DNA from: Myotis daubentonii
Taxonomy: Eukaryota > Chordata > Mammalia > Chiroptera > Vespertilionidae
DNA length: 64,000 bases
Assembly (NCBI RefSeq): GCF_963259705.1
Contig: NC_081844.1
Location: 13,005,715 to 13,069,714, forward strand
Direction of reading: 5' to 3'
The position numbers and the translations under genes are program-made. The notes under the pieces were generated by a model that did no database searches, was not told the DNA's origin, and worked only from the letters and a program-made list of their open reading frames with translations. Below, in pieces: positions 45,193 to 55,339 of this stretch; the stretch's first letter is position 1; each line of letters opens with the position of its first letter.

Positions 45193-45919
45193 TCAGTGTG
45201 CTCTCACAGCCAACCTCCTGCAGCCAGCCAACCTCCCTCAGTCCCTCCTTTTGGGCGGCTGGCCAACCTCCTGAGGTCACTCCCCCTGGCTAGACAACCT
45301 CCTGCAGTCCCTCCCCTCACCGACTGGCCCTGATCACCCCGATAGGGACTAGGCGAGACAACCCCAATTGGCCCCAATCGCGGGCGAGTCCAAGGGACCC
45401 AACCCTTGCATAAATTCGTGCACCAGGCCTCTAGTATATAGTATAAATACTGTAAACAACTATGCACCAACATTTTGAAACGTAAATAAAATTAACATGT
45501 GGAAAAATCTATCTTGCCAAAATTGACTCAAGAAAAATAAAATAAAAAGCTTAAAAATTATATTTATTAAAGAAATTTAGATGATGGTTAAAAATCCCCC
45601 ACAATATAAGTTGTAGGCCCAGATGATTTTATAGAAAAGTTCTACAAAACTGCCAGGAAAGTGACCCTCCCAATTGTACACAGACTTCTTGTAATAGTAA
45701 AAGAATAATAAAGAAAAACAATTCTCATACTATTATATGATGATGACATACTCTTATTCAAAAATCAGATTAGTATGTCTGTGAAAGTAATATTAATGCA
45801 TATTTCACTCATAAATACAGGTGCAAAAATCCTAAGCAAGATATTTGCAAACTGAATTCAACAGTATATATAAAAGATTATACAACATAATCAAATAAGG
45901 TTTATACACCAAAGAAGAA

Positions 45920-47236
45920 TCTACACTAATAAAAGAGAAAAATGGTAATTGGCGTACGGCGCTACCCTTTTCATTGGCTAATCAGGGCTATATGCAAATT
46001 AACTGCCAACTAAGATTGGCAGTTAACTGCCAACTAAGATTGGCAGTTAACTGCCAACAAGATGGCAGTTAACTGCCAACAAGATGGCAGTTAATTTGCA
46101 TAGGTAGGCACAATGCAGGGAGGCAAAAGGGAAAGCAGGAAGAAGCCCCCTGCCACTGACAGTGATCAGAAACCCAGGGGGGAGCTAAGAGGTGGGGGGC
46201 AGGGCAAAGGCGGCCCTGGGGCCGCCTTTGCCCTGCCCCCCAGCCATGATCTGAGAATCAGGCGCCTTTGCCGCCCTGGCCAGTGATAGCAGGAAGTAGG
46301 GGTGGAGCCAGCGATGGGAGCTGGGCACGGTCGAAGCTGGCAGTCCCAGGAGCTAGGGGTCCCTTGCCTGGGCCTAAAGCGAAGCCCACGATCGCGGGGC
46401 CGCTGCAGCTGCGGGTCCCCTCTGCCCGGGCCGAACGCCTAGGCCAGAGGCACTAGGCCTGGGCAGGGGCGGAGCCTGCAACCGCGGGGAGCTGGGGGTT
46501 CCCTGCCCAGGCCTGACACCTCTGCCGGAGGCCTCAGGCCTGGTCAAGGGGCCAATCTGGTGATTGGTGATCGGAGGGTGATGAGGGTCAACTCCTCTGG
46601 CCGAGGCATCAGGCCTGGGCAGGGGGCTGAGCTGGGGATTGGGGGGATATGATGGTCCCCTTCCCCAGGCCTGAAGTTTGGGTCAGAGGCGTCAGGCTTG
46701 GGCGGGGGGTGGAGCAAGCAATCAGAGGGAGATGGGGGTCCCCTGCCCAGGCATGATTCCTGGGCCAGAGGCCTCAGGCCTGGGCGGGGGCCATAGCCAG
46801 TGATCGGGGGGAGATGGGGTCCCCTGTCCAAGCCTGACACCTCTGGCGGAGGCGTCAGGCCTGGGCAAGGGGCCGATCAGGCGATCGGAGGGTGATGGGG
46901 GTCTACGCCTCTGGCCGAGGCATCAGGCCTGGGCAAGGGGCAGAGCCAGCAATCGGAGGGGTCTGGGGGTCCCCTGCCCAGGCCTGACGCCTGGGCCAGA
47001 GGCATCATGCCTGGGCTGGGGGCAGAACCAGTGATGGGGGGGAAAGAGGGTCCCCTGCCCAGGCCTGACGCCTCTATTAGAGGCGTCAGGCCTGGGCAAG
47101 GGGCCGATCCTGTGATTGGAGGGTGATGGGGGTCAACGCCTGGGGGCTCCCAGTATGTGAGAGGGGGCAGGCTGGGCTGAGGGACACTCCCCCACACACA
47201 CACCCAGTGCATGAATTTCGTGCACCGGGCCCCTAG
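45920..47236 (+). mobile_element. Non-autonomous Helitron, GC-rich family, long form
   Basis: 5' end 'tctacactaataaaagagaa'; 3' end 'gaatttcgtgcaccgggccc' then CTAG. Its first 540 bp closely match the Helitron at 11402, and so do its last 100 bp. Between lies an extra 0.65 kb of degenerate GC-rich repeats with 'ggcctgacgcctc'/'gaggcgtcaggcc' pairs. No Rep/helicase coding sequence. Confidence 0.93.
46480..47115 (+). repeat. Degenerate GC-rich tandem repeats in Helitron
   Basis: Units of very roughly 85-130 bp alternate 'ggcatcaggcctgggca', 'ggggc-gatc-gg(a/g)ggg(t/a)gatggggtc' and 'ccctgcccaggcctga'. One unit forms a perfect 20-bp stem with a 3-base loop at 47056-47098. Confidence 0.85.
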
Positions 47237-47636
47237 TGGTTTTAATAATAGAAAATCCTTGAATGCAATTCACCACTTTAACAAATTAAAAAATAAAACT
47301 ATGTCAAATGATAGATACTGAAAAAAGTGTTTTTGAAATTCAGTATCACAACATAATAAAAACTTGTAATAAATTAGAATTAAAAGGGAGCTTCTTTAGG
47401 CAAACATCACTCTCAATTTGAAAACATTAGAAATATTTCTTTACAATGAGGGGCAAGTTTATCTCATTTCTATTTAATGTTAAATAGGTGATCTTAGCCA
47501 CTGCACTAAGACTTGAAAATCAAATTAGTCATAAGAATTGAAAAAGAGAGGAAGTAAATTGTCAGTATTTACAGAGTATGTGATTATTTACAAAGAAAAT
47601 TCAAAATAATTTACAGGAAATATTTAAAGTAACAGA

Positions 47637-47868
47637 AGAGCCTAGCCAGTTTGGCTCAGTGGATACAGCATCAGCCTGCGGACTGAAGGGTCCCGGGTTT
47701 GATTCTGGTCAAGGGAACATGCCCAGGTTGTGGGCTTGATCCCAAGTAGGGAGCGTGCAGATGGCAGCCAATCAATGATTCTCTCTCATCATTGATGTTT
47801 CTCTCTCTCTTTCCCTCTCCCTTCCTCTCTGAAATCAATAAAAAAAATATTTTTAAAAAAAGTAACAG
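47637..47868 (+). mobile_element. Ves SINE with clear target duplication
   Basis: AAGTAACAGAAGAGC is present on both sides (left about 47625-47640, right about 47860-47874). A- and B-box regions are recognisable ('ggtttgattctggtcaagg'). Confidence 0.95.
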
Positions 47869-48101
47869 AAGAGCTTAAAATTGGCTTCTAAATATATATA
47901 CACTGAGTGGCCAGATTATTATGACCACCTGACATTTGTAGGCAAATTAGCTACAATTTCATGCTGAAGTTGCTAGAGGGCCAGACCATTATAAATAGGG
48001 AAGCAGGTTGTTTACCAGTAGAAGTGATTTTTTTCTGAAGATATGGGTAAACAGCGCAATTTAACAACCTTTGAACATGGGAGACTATATATATATATAT
48101 C

Positions 48102-48467
48102 CCAAAATTCACTCAAGAAGTAATTTTGATAGAAAACACAGGTTTATAATTAAAAATTGTACATTTTTTATTGATTCATAAAGTACACAGTATAGGGTTA
48201 TGTATGGAATAGCACATCGGGTAAATGGCCTCCACGGCTTTGCTGGCACATACGCAAAGCCGTGGTCTTCATTGGCCTTCATTGTCCCTGCTCCTGGGCC
48301 ATAATTGGTACTTGGTAATGCTTATCAAATTGAAGGGATTGAAATCAAAAGGCAACAGATATTAGAATATGATTCAATAAACCAAGTGAAATTAGGCTTT
48401 TATTTTTGTTGTTGTTGTTAATGCTCACGCAAAATTCAAATCTTGCGTGAATTTTGGGACACCCTAT
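48102..48467. mobile_element. Small TIR element (MITE-like), inserted in (TA)n
   Basis: Inverted termini: left 'tcccaaaattcactcaag', right reverse complement 'gtgtcccaaaattcacgcaa', both bounded by TA repeats. It has no coding region. The left end has lost a few bases. TA targeting suggests Tc1/mariner ancestry. Family not assigned. Confidence 0.7.
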
Positions 48468-48475
48468 ATATATAT

Positions 48476-49279
48476 ATTGAGTAGCCAGATTATTATGACC
48501 ACCTGATGTTTGTAGGCAAATTAGCCGTACACTGCATCGTATGGGATATGGAAGCCAAAGGCCTGTTCGAACACCTTTGCTCTCTGCAGTTACCAAGATA
48601 AAACGTCTCCAATTCGCACAGGAACACAAGGATTGGACAGTCGAGCATTGGAAAAAAGTCATGTGGTCCAATGAATCACGTTTCCAGTTGCATCATGCAG
48701 TTGGCAGAGTGAGAATTTGGCAGAAACAGCATGAAAGCATGCACCCCACATGCATGAGTACAACCCTTCAAGCTGGTAGGGGCAGTGTTATGGTTTGGGG
48801 CATGTTTTCCTGGCATGATTTGGGCCCTTTAATTCGTGTGGAACAAAGTCTGAATAGCACAACATATCTAAGTATCGTTGCTGATCAAGTTCATCCCATC
48901 ATGTTGATGGCGTATCCCAATGGAGATGGCTTCTTCCAACAAGACAATGCACCATGCCACAGTGCTAGTATTGTGCAGGAGTGGTTTCAAGAACATGGGG
49001 GAGACTTTACCTTGCTTAGGTGGCCCCCACAATCACCAGATCTCAATCCAATTGAGCATTTGTGGGACGAAGTTAAAAGAGCCATCAGGCAGCTGATTCC
49101 ACAACCATCAAATCTCACAGAACTGGACGGTGCTACTCATCAGGCATGGTGTCAGATTCCTCACATCACCTTTCAACATCTCGTGGAGTCAATGCCAAGA
49201 AGAATCGCCACAGTATTGAAGGCAAAAGGTGGCCCAACAAAGTACTGATGGGGTGGTCATAATAATCTGGCCACTCGTA
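48476..49279 (+). mobile_element. Internally deleted Tc1-like element
   Basis: Its left terminus 'ttgagtagccagattattat' and right terminus (reverse complement 'cgagtggccagattattatg') match the outer arms. The left terminus ends at 'ggcaaattagc', then jumps straight into mid-transposase (RTLHRMGYGS...). The promoter and DNA-binding part are therefore gone. Confidence 0.85.
48541..49248 (+). pseudogene. Tc1-like transposase, C-terminal 235 aa, DD36E spacing
   Basis: Catalytic half of a Tc1/mariner transposase. Residues 38-48 'KKVMWSNESRF' contain the usual first catalytic position, here Asn44 instead of Asp. 'QQDNAPCHSAS' gives Asp135. 'WPPQSPDLNPIEHLWDE' gives Glu172, with 36 residues between the two. 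A full protein would be about 340 aa; the N-terminal helix-turn-helix domains are missing. The frame is open but the enzyme should be inactive because of the truncation and the D-to-N change. The stop is followed directly by the terminal repeat. Confidence 0.88.
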
Positions 49280-50795
49280 ATAACATATATCCCACATTCA
49301 AAGGCTGTTAAATCACATTGTTTACCCATATCTTCAGAAAAAAATCACTTCTACTGTCGTGGTAAACAACCTGCTTCCCTATTTATAATGGTCTGGCCCT
49401 CTAGCAACTTCAGCAAGAAATTATAGCTAATTTGCCTACCAACATCAGGTGGTCACTCAGTGTATATATTTATCATTTACCTATGTTTTGTTGTTGTTAC
49501 TGTTTGTATATATATATATGTTTGCACTATCCTTTCAAAAGTTAGTTGCATGTCTGGACAACAGTAGTAAACAATTAAAAAATATAAATAATGAGAAAGT
49601 AGTATTTCCAATAGTCTCAGAGGATATCAAGAATTAAGGAATAACACTAACAATATATAGATGTAATATGAGAGATATTACAAATTACTTAAATAAATGG
49701 ATAAATAGAGCATGTTCTTAGATAGGAAGGCCAACTATAAAAATGATTGCTCCCAAATTGAACTAAGATCTAATGCAATTAAAATGCCAACAGGGTTGTT
49801 ATTTTGTTATGTATAATTTAATAACATTATAAAGTGTATAATAAAAAGTAGAAGACCACAGATAGCCAGGACACTTCTAAATAAGTAGTAGGCTCATATA
49901 AGAAATAGGCACATATTCTATTTAGACATCAGGACATATTATGAAAAATAGTAATAAAAAGTATGTATTGGTGCAGAGATAGTCAAATTAATTAATGGAA
50001 TAGACTACAAAGACCATAAATAGACCCAAGAATATATGGAACTTTGGATAGAACAAAGGTGGAATGTCTGATTAGTGAAGAAAACTAAAGATTGTTCAAT
50101 AAATGAAACTAGAAAAAAAGACTTGTCTGCATGGGAAAAAAGGTACAAATGAAACCCTATTCTCATTTCATGGTCAAATGTCAATCCAGGAACATAAATG
50201 CAAACCAAGAAAATAAATGCAAAAACAAAACTTCAAAATTCTTGGCAAAAAAGTAAAAAGGCATACCTTTTAAATCTTAGGGTGAAAAAAATATTTTTAG
50301 ACAAGACATCAAAGAAGAAAATGACCAGTAAATTTTACTCTATTAAAATTAAGAACTTTTGTTTATATAAAAATGTCATAAGGCGAGCGAAATGACAACT
50401 TGAAAACTGGAAAAGATTTTACAAGTCACACAACTGACAAAGGATTTTGTATAAGGACTGTATAAAATAGAAGTCTTATAAAGCATTTAAAAAGCACAAA
50501 CTATTCAGTATAAAAATGGGCATAAGACATGAACAGGCATTTGACAATAGGAAGCCCATGTAACCAATACGCACTTGGAGGTATGTTGAACACCTTTAGC
50601 AATGTAGGAAATGCAAAATCTAGGCCACGATGAGCCACCATTTTACATTCATTTAATTGGCTAAAAGTGACAATATCAAATGCTGTAAAGGGTGTGAATT
50701 TGGAGGATCTCCTTTACATTGCTCATAGGAGTAAAATGGCAAAACCACTTTGGAGAACAGTTTATCATTATCTCCTGAAGTCAAATATATATATA

Positions 50796-51425
50796 CTAGG
50801 GGCCCGGTGCACGAAATTCGTGCACTGGGTGTGTGTGGGGGGGAGTGTCCCTCAGCCCAGCCTGCCCCCTCTCACATACTGGGAGCCCTCAGGCGTTGAC
50901 CCCCATCACCCTCCAATCGCAGGATTGGCCCCTTGCCCAGGCCTGACGCCTCTGGCCTAGGTGTCCGGCCCGGGCAGCGGGGACCTGCAGTGGCAGCAGC
51001 CCAGCGATCGTGGGCTTCGCTTTAGGCCCAGGCAAGGGACCCCTAGCTCCTGGGACTGCCAGCTTCGACCGTGCCCAGCTCCCATCGCTGGCTCCACCCC
51101 TACTTCCTGCTATCACTGGCCAGGGCGGCAAAGGCACCTAATTCTCCGATCACGGCTGGGGAGCAGGGCAAAGGCGGGGCCGCCTTTGCCCTGCCCCCCA
51201 GCTCTTAGCTCCCCCCTGGGTTTCCAATCACTGTCAGTGGCAGGGGGCTTCTTCCTGCTTTCCCTTTCGCCTCCCTGCATTGTGCCTACATATGCAAATT
51301 AGCCACCATCTTGTTGGCAGTTAACTGCCAATCTTAGTTGGCAGTTAATTTGCATATAGCCCTGATTAGCCAATGAAAAGGGTAGCTCGTACGCCAATTA
51401 CCATTTTTCTCTTTTATTAGTGTTG
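50796..51425 (-). mobile_element. Non-autonomous Helitron, GC-rich family, reverse
   Basis: Reverse 3' end at 50796 (CTAGGGGCCCGGTGCACGAA on the plus strand) and 5' end at about 51425. Same family as 11402 and 45920: it has the internal hairpin (51157-51205, shortened loop) and one palindromic unit plus one half unit near 51310-51350. Directly followed by another reverse Helitron. Confidence 0.93.
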
Positions 51426-51680
51426 AGATATATATATATACTAATTTTACACTTGGCCTGTGGGTTCAGGCTGAAGCCAGATCTCCAACATCCCCCCCAG
51501 GAGTCCCGGATTGTGAGAGGGTGCAGGCCAGGCCGAGGGACCCCACCAGTGCATGAGCAGGACCAGGGAGGGTTGGCCAGCCAGGGAGGGACTGCAGGAG
51601 GCTCCAGGGCATGTCTGGCCCATCTCGCTCAGTCCCGATAGGCGGGACCCCAGAACAAGCTCAAATACCAGTCAGAGTGT

Positions 51681-51694
51681 CTTCCCCCTGGTGG
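51681..51694 (-). promoter_or_regulatory. CTCF-core-like motif in Helitron
   Basis: Reverse strand CCACCAGGGGGAAG, the same string as at 9024 and 37448. Confidence 0.5.
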
Positions 51695-51732
51695 TCAGTG
51701 CATGTCATAACAACTGATTGACTGGTCACTGT

Positions 51733-51746
51733 CTGCCCCCTGGTGG
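51733..51746 (-). promoter_or_regulatory. CTCF-core-like motif in Helitron
   Basis: Reverse strand CCACCAGGGGGCAG, the same string as at 45149. Confidence 0.55.
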
Positions 51747-51956
51747 TCAGTGCACATCATAGTGAGCGGTTGAGTGGCCTTAGCATATCATTAGCATATT
51801 ATGCTTTGATTGGTTGAACGGCCAACCAGACAACTGGACACTTAGCATATTAGGCTTTAATTATATAGGATGAGCAATAATTTTACACTGGTATATACCC
51901 AAGAGATACTCCTACACATTGACAACAGGAAATGTGTATAAGAATATTCATAGGAG

Positions 51957-52164
51957 CCTTAGCTGGTTTGGCTCAGTGGATAGAATGTCAGCCTGTGGAC
52001 TGAAGGGTCCTGGGTTCAATTCCTGTCAAGGACATATGCCTGGGTTGCAGGCTTGATCCCCAGGAGGGAGTGTGCAGGAGGCAGTCAATCAATGATTCTC
52101 TTTCATCATTGATATTTCTCTCTCTCTCCCACTCCCTTCCTCTCTGAAATCAATTTTTAAAAAA
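51957..52164 (+). mobile_element. Ves SINE with target duplication
   Basis: 'agaatattcataggag' on the left and 'agaatattcttaggag' on the right. Internal 'gggttcaattcctgtcaag' B-box region and a CT-rich tail. Confidence 0.95.
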
Positions 52165-52724
52165 GAATATTCTTAGGAGGGCTGTTCACTGGAGCAAAAG
52201 TTGCAATAACCCAAAACCCATCAACAGGAGAGTAAATGAAAAAACTCTTATAGTCACATAATGACTGGGATATTATGTCAGAAAAAAAAAATACTGCAAT
52301 ATGCAATAATATTATGCTAAGTTTTAAGTCCTCCAAAATTGCATTTATAAAGTTGAAAACCAACAAAAACTATAAAAAATGTATATGTATACACACATAT
52401 ATAAACACACATACACATTCACATGTTATGAATGTATGAAAAGAAAATACATGAAAAAGAAAGCAAGGACATGAATCAACACAAAAACTAGAAGGATGGT
52501 AATCTCGGAGGAGACAACAGAATGGTATGTAGAGGGACACACATGGTTATATGTGGGTTATTGTCAAGGGGTTGACTTTAATTTTGAGTTGTGGTTTCAT
52601 GGATATCTAGTACAGAATTAAAACAAACATTGTGCCATGCATAGATCAATGATAAGAATGTGTCATGAATTTAATTATGGTTAGTCGATTTAATTATAAT
52701 TACAAAAATACAAAGAGTACTTTA

Positions 52725-52935
52725 TAGGTCTCTGGAGCAGCTCTGCCTGCAGAGCTCTGAGATGATAGGAGTGTTCTATATCTGTGCTCCAATGCAATAG
52801 CCACCAACCTACATCAGGTAACTGAAATGTGGCTAGTGCAACTGAGGAACAAATTTCCAGTTGTACTAATTTGAATTAATTTATATTTAAATAACCACAT
52901 GGTAGGAACAACTTTCAGTGGGAGAAAATGAGTAA
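52725..52935. mobile_element. Old MER-type hAT (Charlie-like) fragment
   Basis: 'actgaaatgtggctagtgca' and 'actgaggaacaaatttccag' are strings I recognise from an ancient mammalian hAT-derived repeat. The name is not certain. A related copy lies at 59835. Confidence 0.55.
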
Positions 52936-55335
52936 TGTTCAGGAATCAGTGAGCAATTTGGCCTGGCTTAAGTAAATGGCTCTTAATAGAAAGTAGCCAG
53001 AAATCAAGTTAACCAAAGACATTATTTACCTTGTGGAAAATCCAGTTCACCATTTCTTCTTGTCTTTCTACTTGGAGTAGTGCAAGAAGCCTTTTTAATA
53101 CCACAAAACTCAACAGCCTGCTTACAATATTCATTCATTTACTCATTCATTCATTCATCATTTAAGTTTTCTTTCTCCTTCCCCATGCCCCCTGTTTTGA
53201 TAAACACAAGACTCCCAAAAACATTAAGACAGTTATCATTTGAGTAAAGTTTAAGGCTGTATGTTTAAATGTATTTACCTCCTTCTTGTTAATGGCATCA
53301 TTCAATCACAGTTTAGTAGCTTCCAAGTGAGAGGATTAGAAGTGTCAGGGGAATTGCTCACTCAAACCAGGAAATGTGGGGTTTTTAGTTCAAACAGTAT
53401 CTAAGGAAGCTGGTAAGCGACAGCTGAGAAGATGAAAGATCAGATCAACGCCTCCCTTTGAAGCAAAGACACTCAGACTGCCAGTGAAGCGACATTCATT
53501 ACTGCCAGGACTCCAAGTGGCTGTTCCTGACGCAGGCTTTAGGATGTATCATAAAATCTATAAAAATATCAACAAGATGCTTTCAAGTGACACCAAACAG
53601 CTAGAGTGCCCTATTTGCAGGGACACTGCTGTTTAGAGGCAATTTGCTGGATTGCTTTCCATCTGGGACCATCGCAAGTGCCTTCCAATAGCTTTCCCCC
53701 CCTTCCCCTTCCTTCATTGCTCCCTCCTCCCATCAGCTAGAAACTAAGATTTTCAATGTTTCATTTCTGCTTCCTTGGAGGGCCAGGAGGAGAAAATGAC
53801 GCTTTTCTTGGCTTGCTTCTCGACTCTCCTAAGAGATTCAAAGACAAAAAGATTGCTTTGGGAAAATAATAATGCCAAATGAGCATTAAAATAATAAATG
53901 GGTTTTCTGGAAATTAGGTTCTCAGAGGTCATGCAATTAAAAGTTAGGAGGAAAACACACCTCAGGCTTGATTGGAGGAGACAAGTGAGCGCCAGGGCAA
54001 ATGCTTCCACCATCCTGAAACTTCCATTCAAGGTTTTACTATAAGCCTGGGAACTGGCTGATGAATCTATTTGCATACTTCTAGCCAGAGTGTAGTATAA
54101 TTTCATAGGCCCTGATTATTAATAATAAGGAGCAGTGTGATTAGAGCCCTGAATATCAAGGGGTCACAGCAAGGCACAAGGCAAACATGAGTCAGCAGCA
54201 CATCGTTATTTGAAAAATAACAACAAGGACCCCAACTGCCTGAGGAGAAGCATAGATGCCTTTCATTACATGAATGATGATATATTACACTTGGTCGCGG
54301 CATCATTAAAATCAAGGAACTTGTTTCCCATCTACTGTCCTCAGGAGAGCTTTATGGAAATTCAGGAACCCATGGCAGCTTGTGTTTCAATAAATGTGCT
54401 TTCCTTGTGTGATTCCTCACCTTCTCCCACCAACCTCGATCGCACAATCCTTGACCTGAGCAATTGGGAAGAACCTTACAGAATATTTATAGAAGACTGT
54501 CCTGCTGATGAGGGCATGGTGATGCAGAGCGGCAAAGCAGCCACACCGAAGACACAGAGCATCTCAGGGGCTGAGCCTTGAATCAGGACCTCGGGCCCCC
54601 ACTGCCCTAGTCAGGGCTCACCAAAAACCCAACTTCTTTTTTTCACTGGGCTAGAAAGCCAGATCTGAGCCATAGGACAGAATTATATACTAGTATCACC
54701 TGACTGCAAAATACTGGGAATTCAACAAACCAGCTCAAAAAAGTGCAGCTCTACATCAGAACAACGCCAGTTTTGAAATATTGTGTTTCACACAAAGGAG
54801 TACTAGTATTTAGTGAAGAACAGAAGCAGAGTGACATTTTAGGCTGCTAGGTTTGAATAAATTAAATTGTAGCCGATGTCTTCATTTGAGGAAATACTTC
54901 TCACTTAGTCCCTCTCCAAAACAAGCAAGAGAGGATGACCTGAGAATGACTGTTACGTTAATGTATGTGACAATACGTCAGAGTCTGCACAAACGCCCAA
55001 CTGGAAACATTGCCCATACTCCAGCTGCAGATCGTTCTCCCAACAGTGTGTTCTGCAACCCACACAGACACAAAGGCCTGATTAGAAGGTCCCTAAGGTC
55101 CTTTCAGTTCTAAAGTTCTCTGCTTCTATAATTTGAAGTTATTGGTTTTCCAGTCCTTTAGCTCTTTTGTTAAACTTAAAAGATAGTAGTTATCTGGTTC
55201 AACTTCTGATTAAATTTGAGCTTTATTAGTAGTGTCATAGCAGAGTTCCTTTTAAGTGTATGTTATAAAACTTGGTTTAATAATGCTTCAAACATTTTTT
55301 CAAAGAAATATATCTTCAACTCTGTTTCCCTAAGT
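52936..55335. other. 2.4-kb stretch with little recognisable repeat
   Basis: No SINE, Helitron or clear L1 is visible. 53380-54600 looks unique. It holds a forward 123-codon open frame (54210-54581) and reverse frames of 117 and 70 codons, none with a known domain. It could include conserved non-coding DNA, which I cannot test here. Confidence 0.4.
54210..54581 (+). other. Unrecognised 123-codon open frame, probably not a gene
   Basis: Begins MKNNNKDPNCLRR and ends QSISGAEP. No domain, signal peptide or membrane segment is recognisable. Its overlap with a reverse frame and the lack of visible exon context make chance the default explanation. Confidence 0.15.
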
Positions 55336-55339
55336 TGTC

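Larger units (their letters stand above)
45141..45200. repeat. Perfect 22-bp inverted repeat inside Helitron
   Basis: CACACTGACCACCAGGGGGC(AG) at 45141-45162 is exactly inverted at 45179-45200, with a 16-base loop. Confidence 0.97.
45059..45434 (+). mobile_element. Non-autonomous Helitron (CTCF-motif subfamily)
   Basis: 5' end 'tctatacatatataaaagcc'; 3' end 'attcgtgcaccaggcctctag'-type. The centre contains a perfect 22-bp inverted repeat (45141-45162 and 45179-45200), each arm holding a CTCF-like core. Confidence 0.92.
47897..49468 (+). mobile_element. Nested Tc1/mariner complex with long inverted arms
   Basis: The outer arms are about 190 bp long: CACTGAGTGGCCAGATTATT onward at 47900-48085, mirrored at 49281-49468. 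Inside are a second, internally deleted copy with its own termini (48476-49279) and an unrelated small TIR element (48102-48467). The outer parts may be a foldback/MITE form of the same family as the inner copy. TA target dinucleotides lie at the edges, as expected for Tc1/mariner. Confidence 0.8.
51441..51871 (-). mobile_element. Non-autonomous Helitron (CTCF-motif subfamily), 3' end decayed
   Basis: Plus-strand right end 'ggctttaattatatagga' is the reverse of a TCCTATATAAT 5' start. The left end 'ctaattttacacttggcctg' is a diverged 3' end. Two CTCF-like cores are at 51681 and 51733. Confidence 0.8.
44840..52690 (+). mobile_element. Old L1 (ORF2 region), broken into pieces by at least seven insertions
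   Basis: Sense L1 segments appear in order at 44880-45058 ('aaaactagacaaatctctag'), 45435-45919, 47237-47636, 49470-50795 and 51872-51956, ending in 52165-52690. Stops are frequent throughout. Insertions in order: Helitron, Helitron, Ves SINE, Tc1 complex, two Helitrons, Ves SINE. Confidence 0.7.

Noticed and set aside
54210..54581. Candidate novel 123-aa protein
   Set aside because: No domain, overlapping reverse frame, no visible promoter or splice context. Kept only as a low-confidence note.
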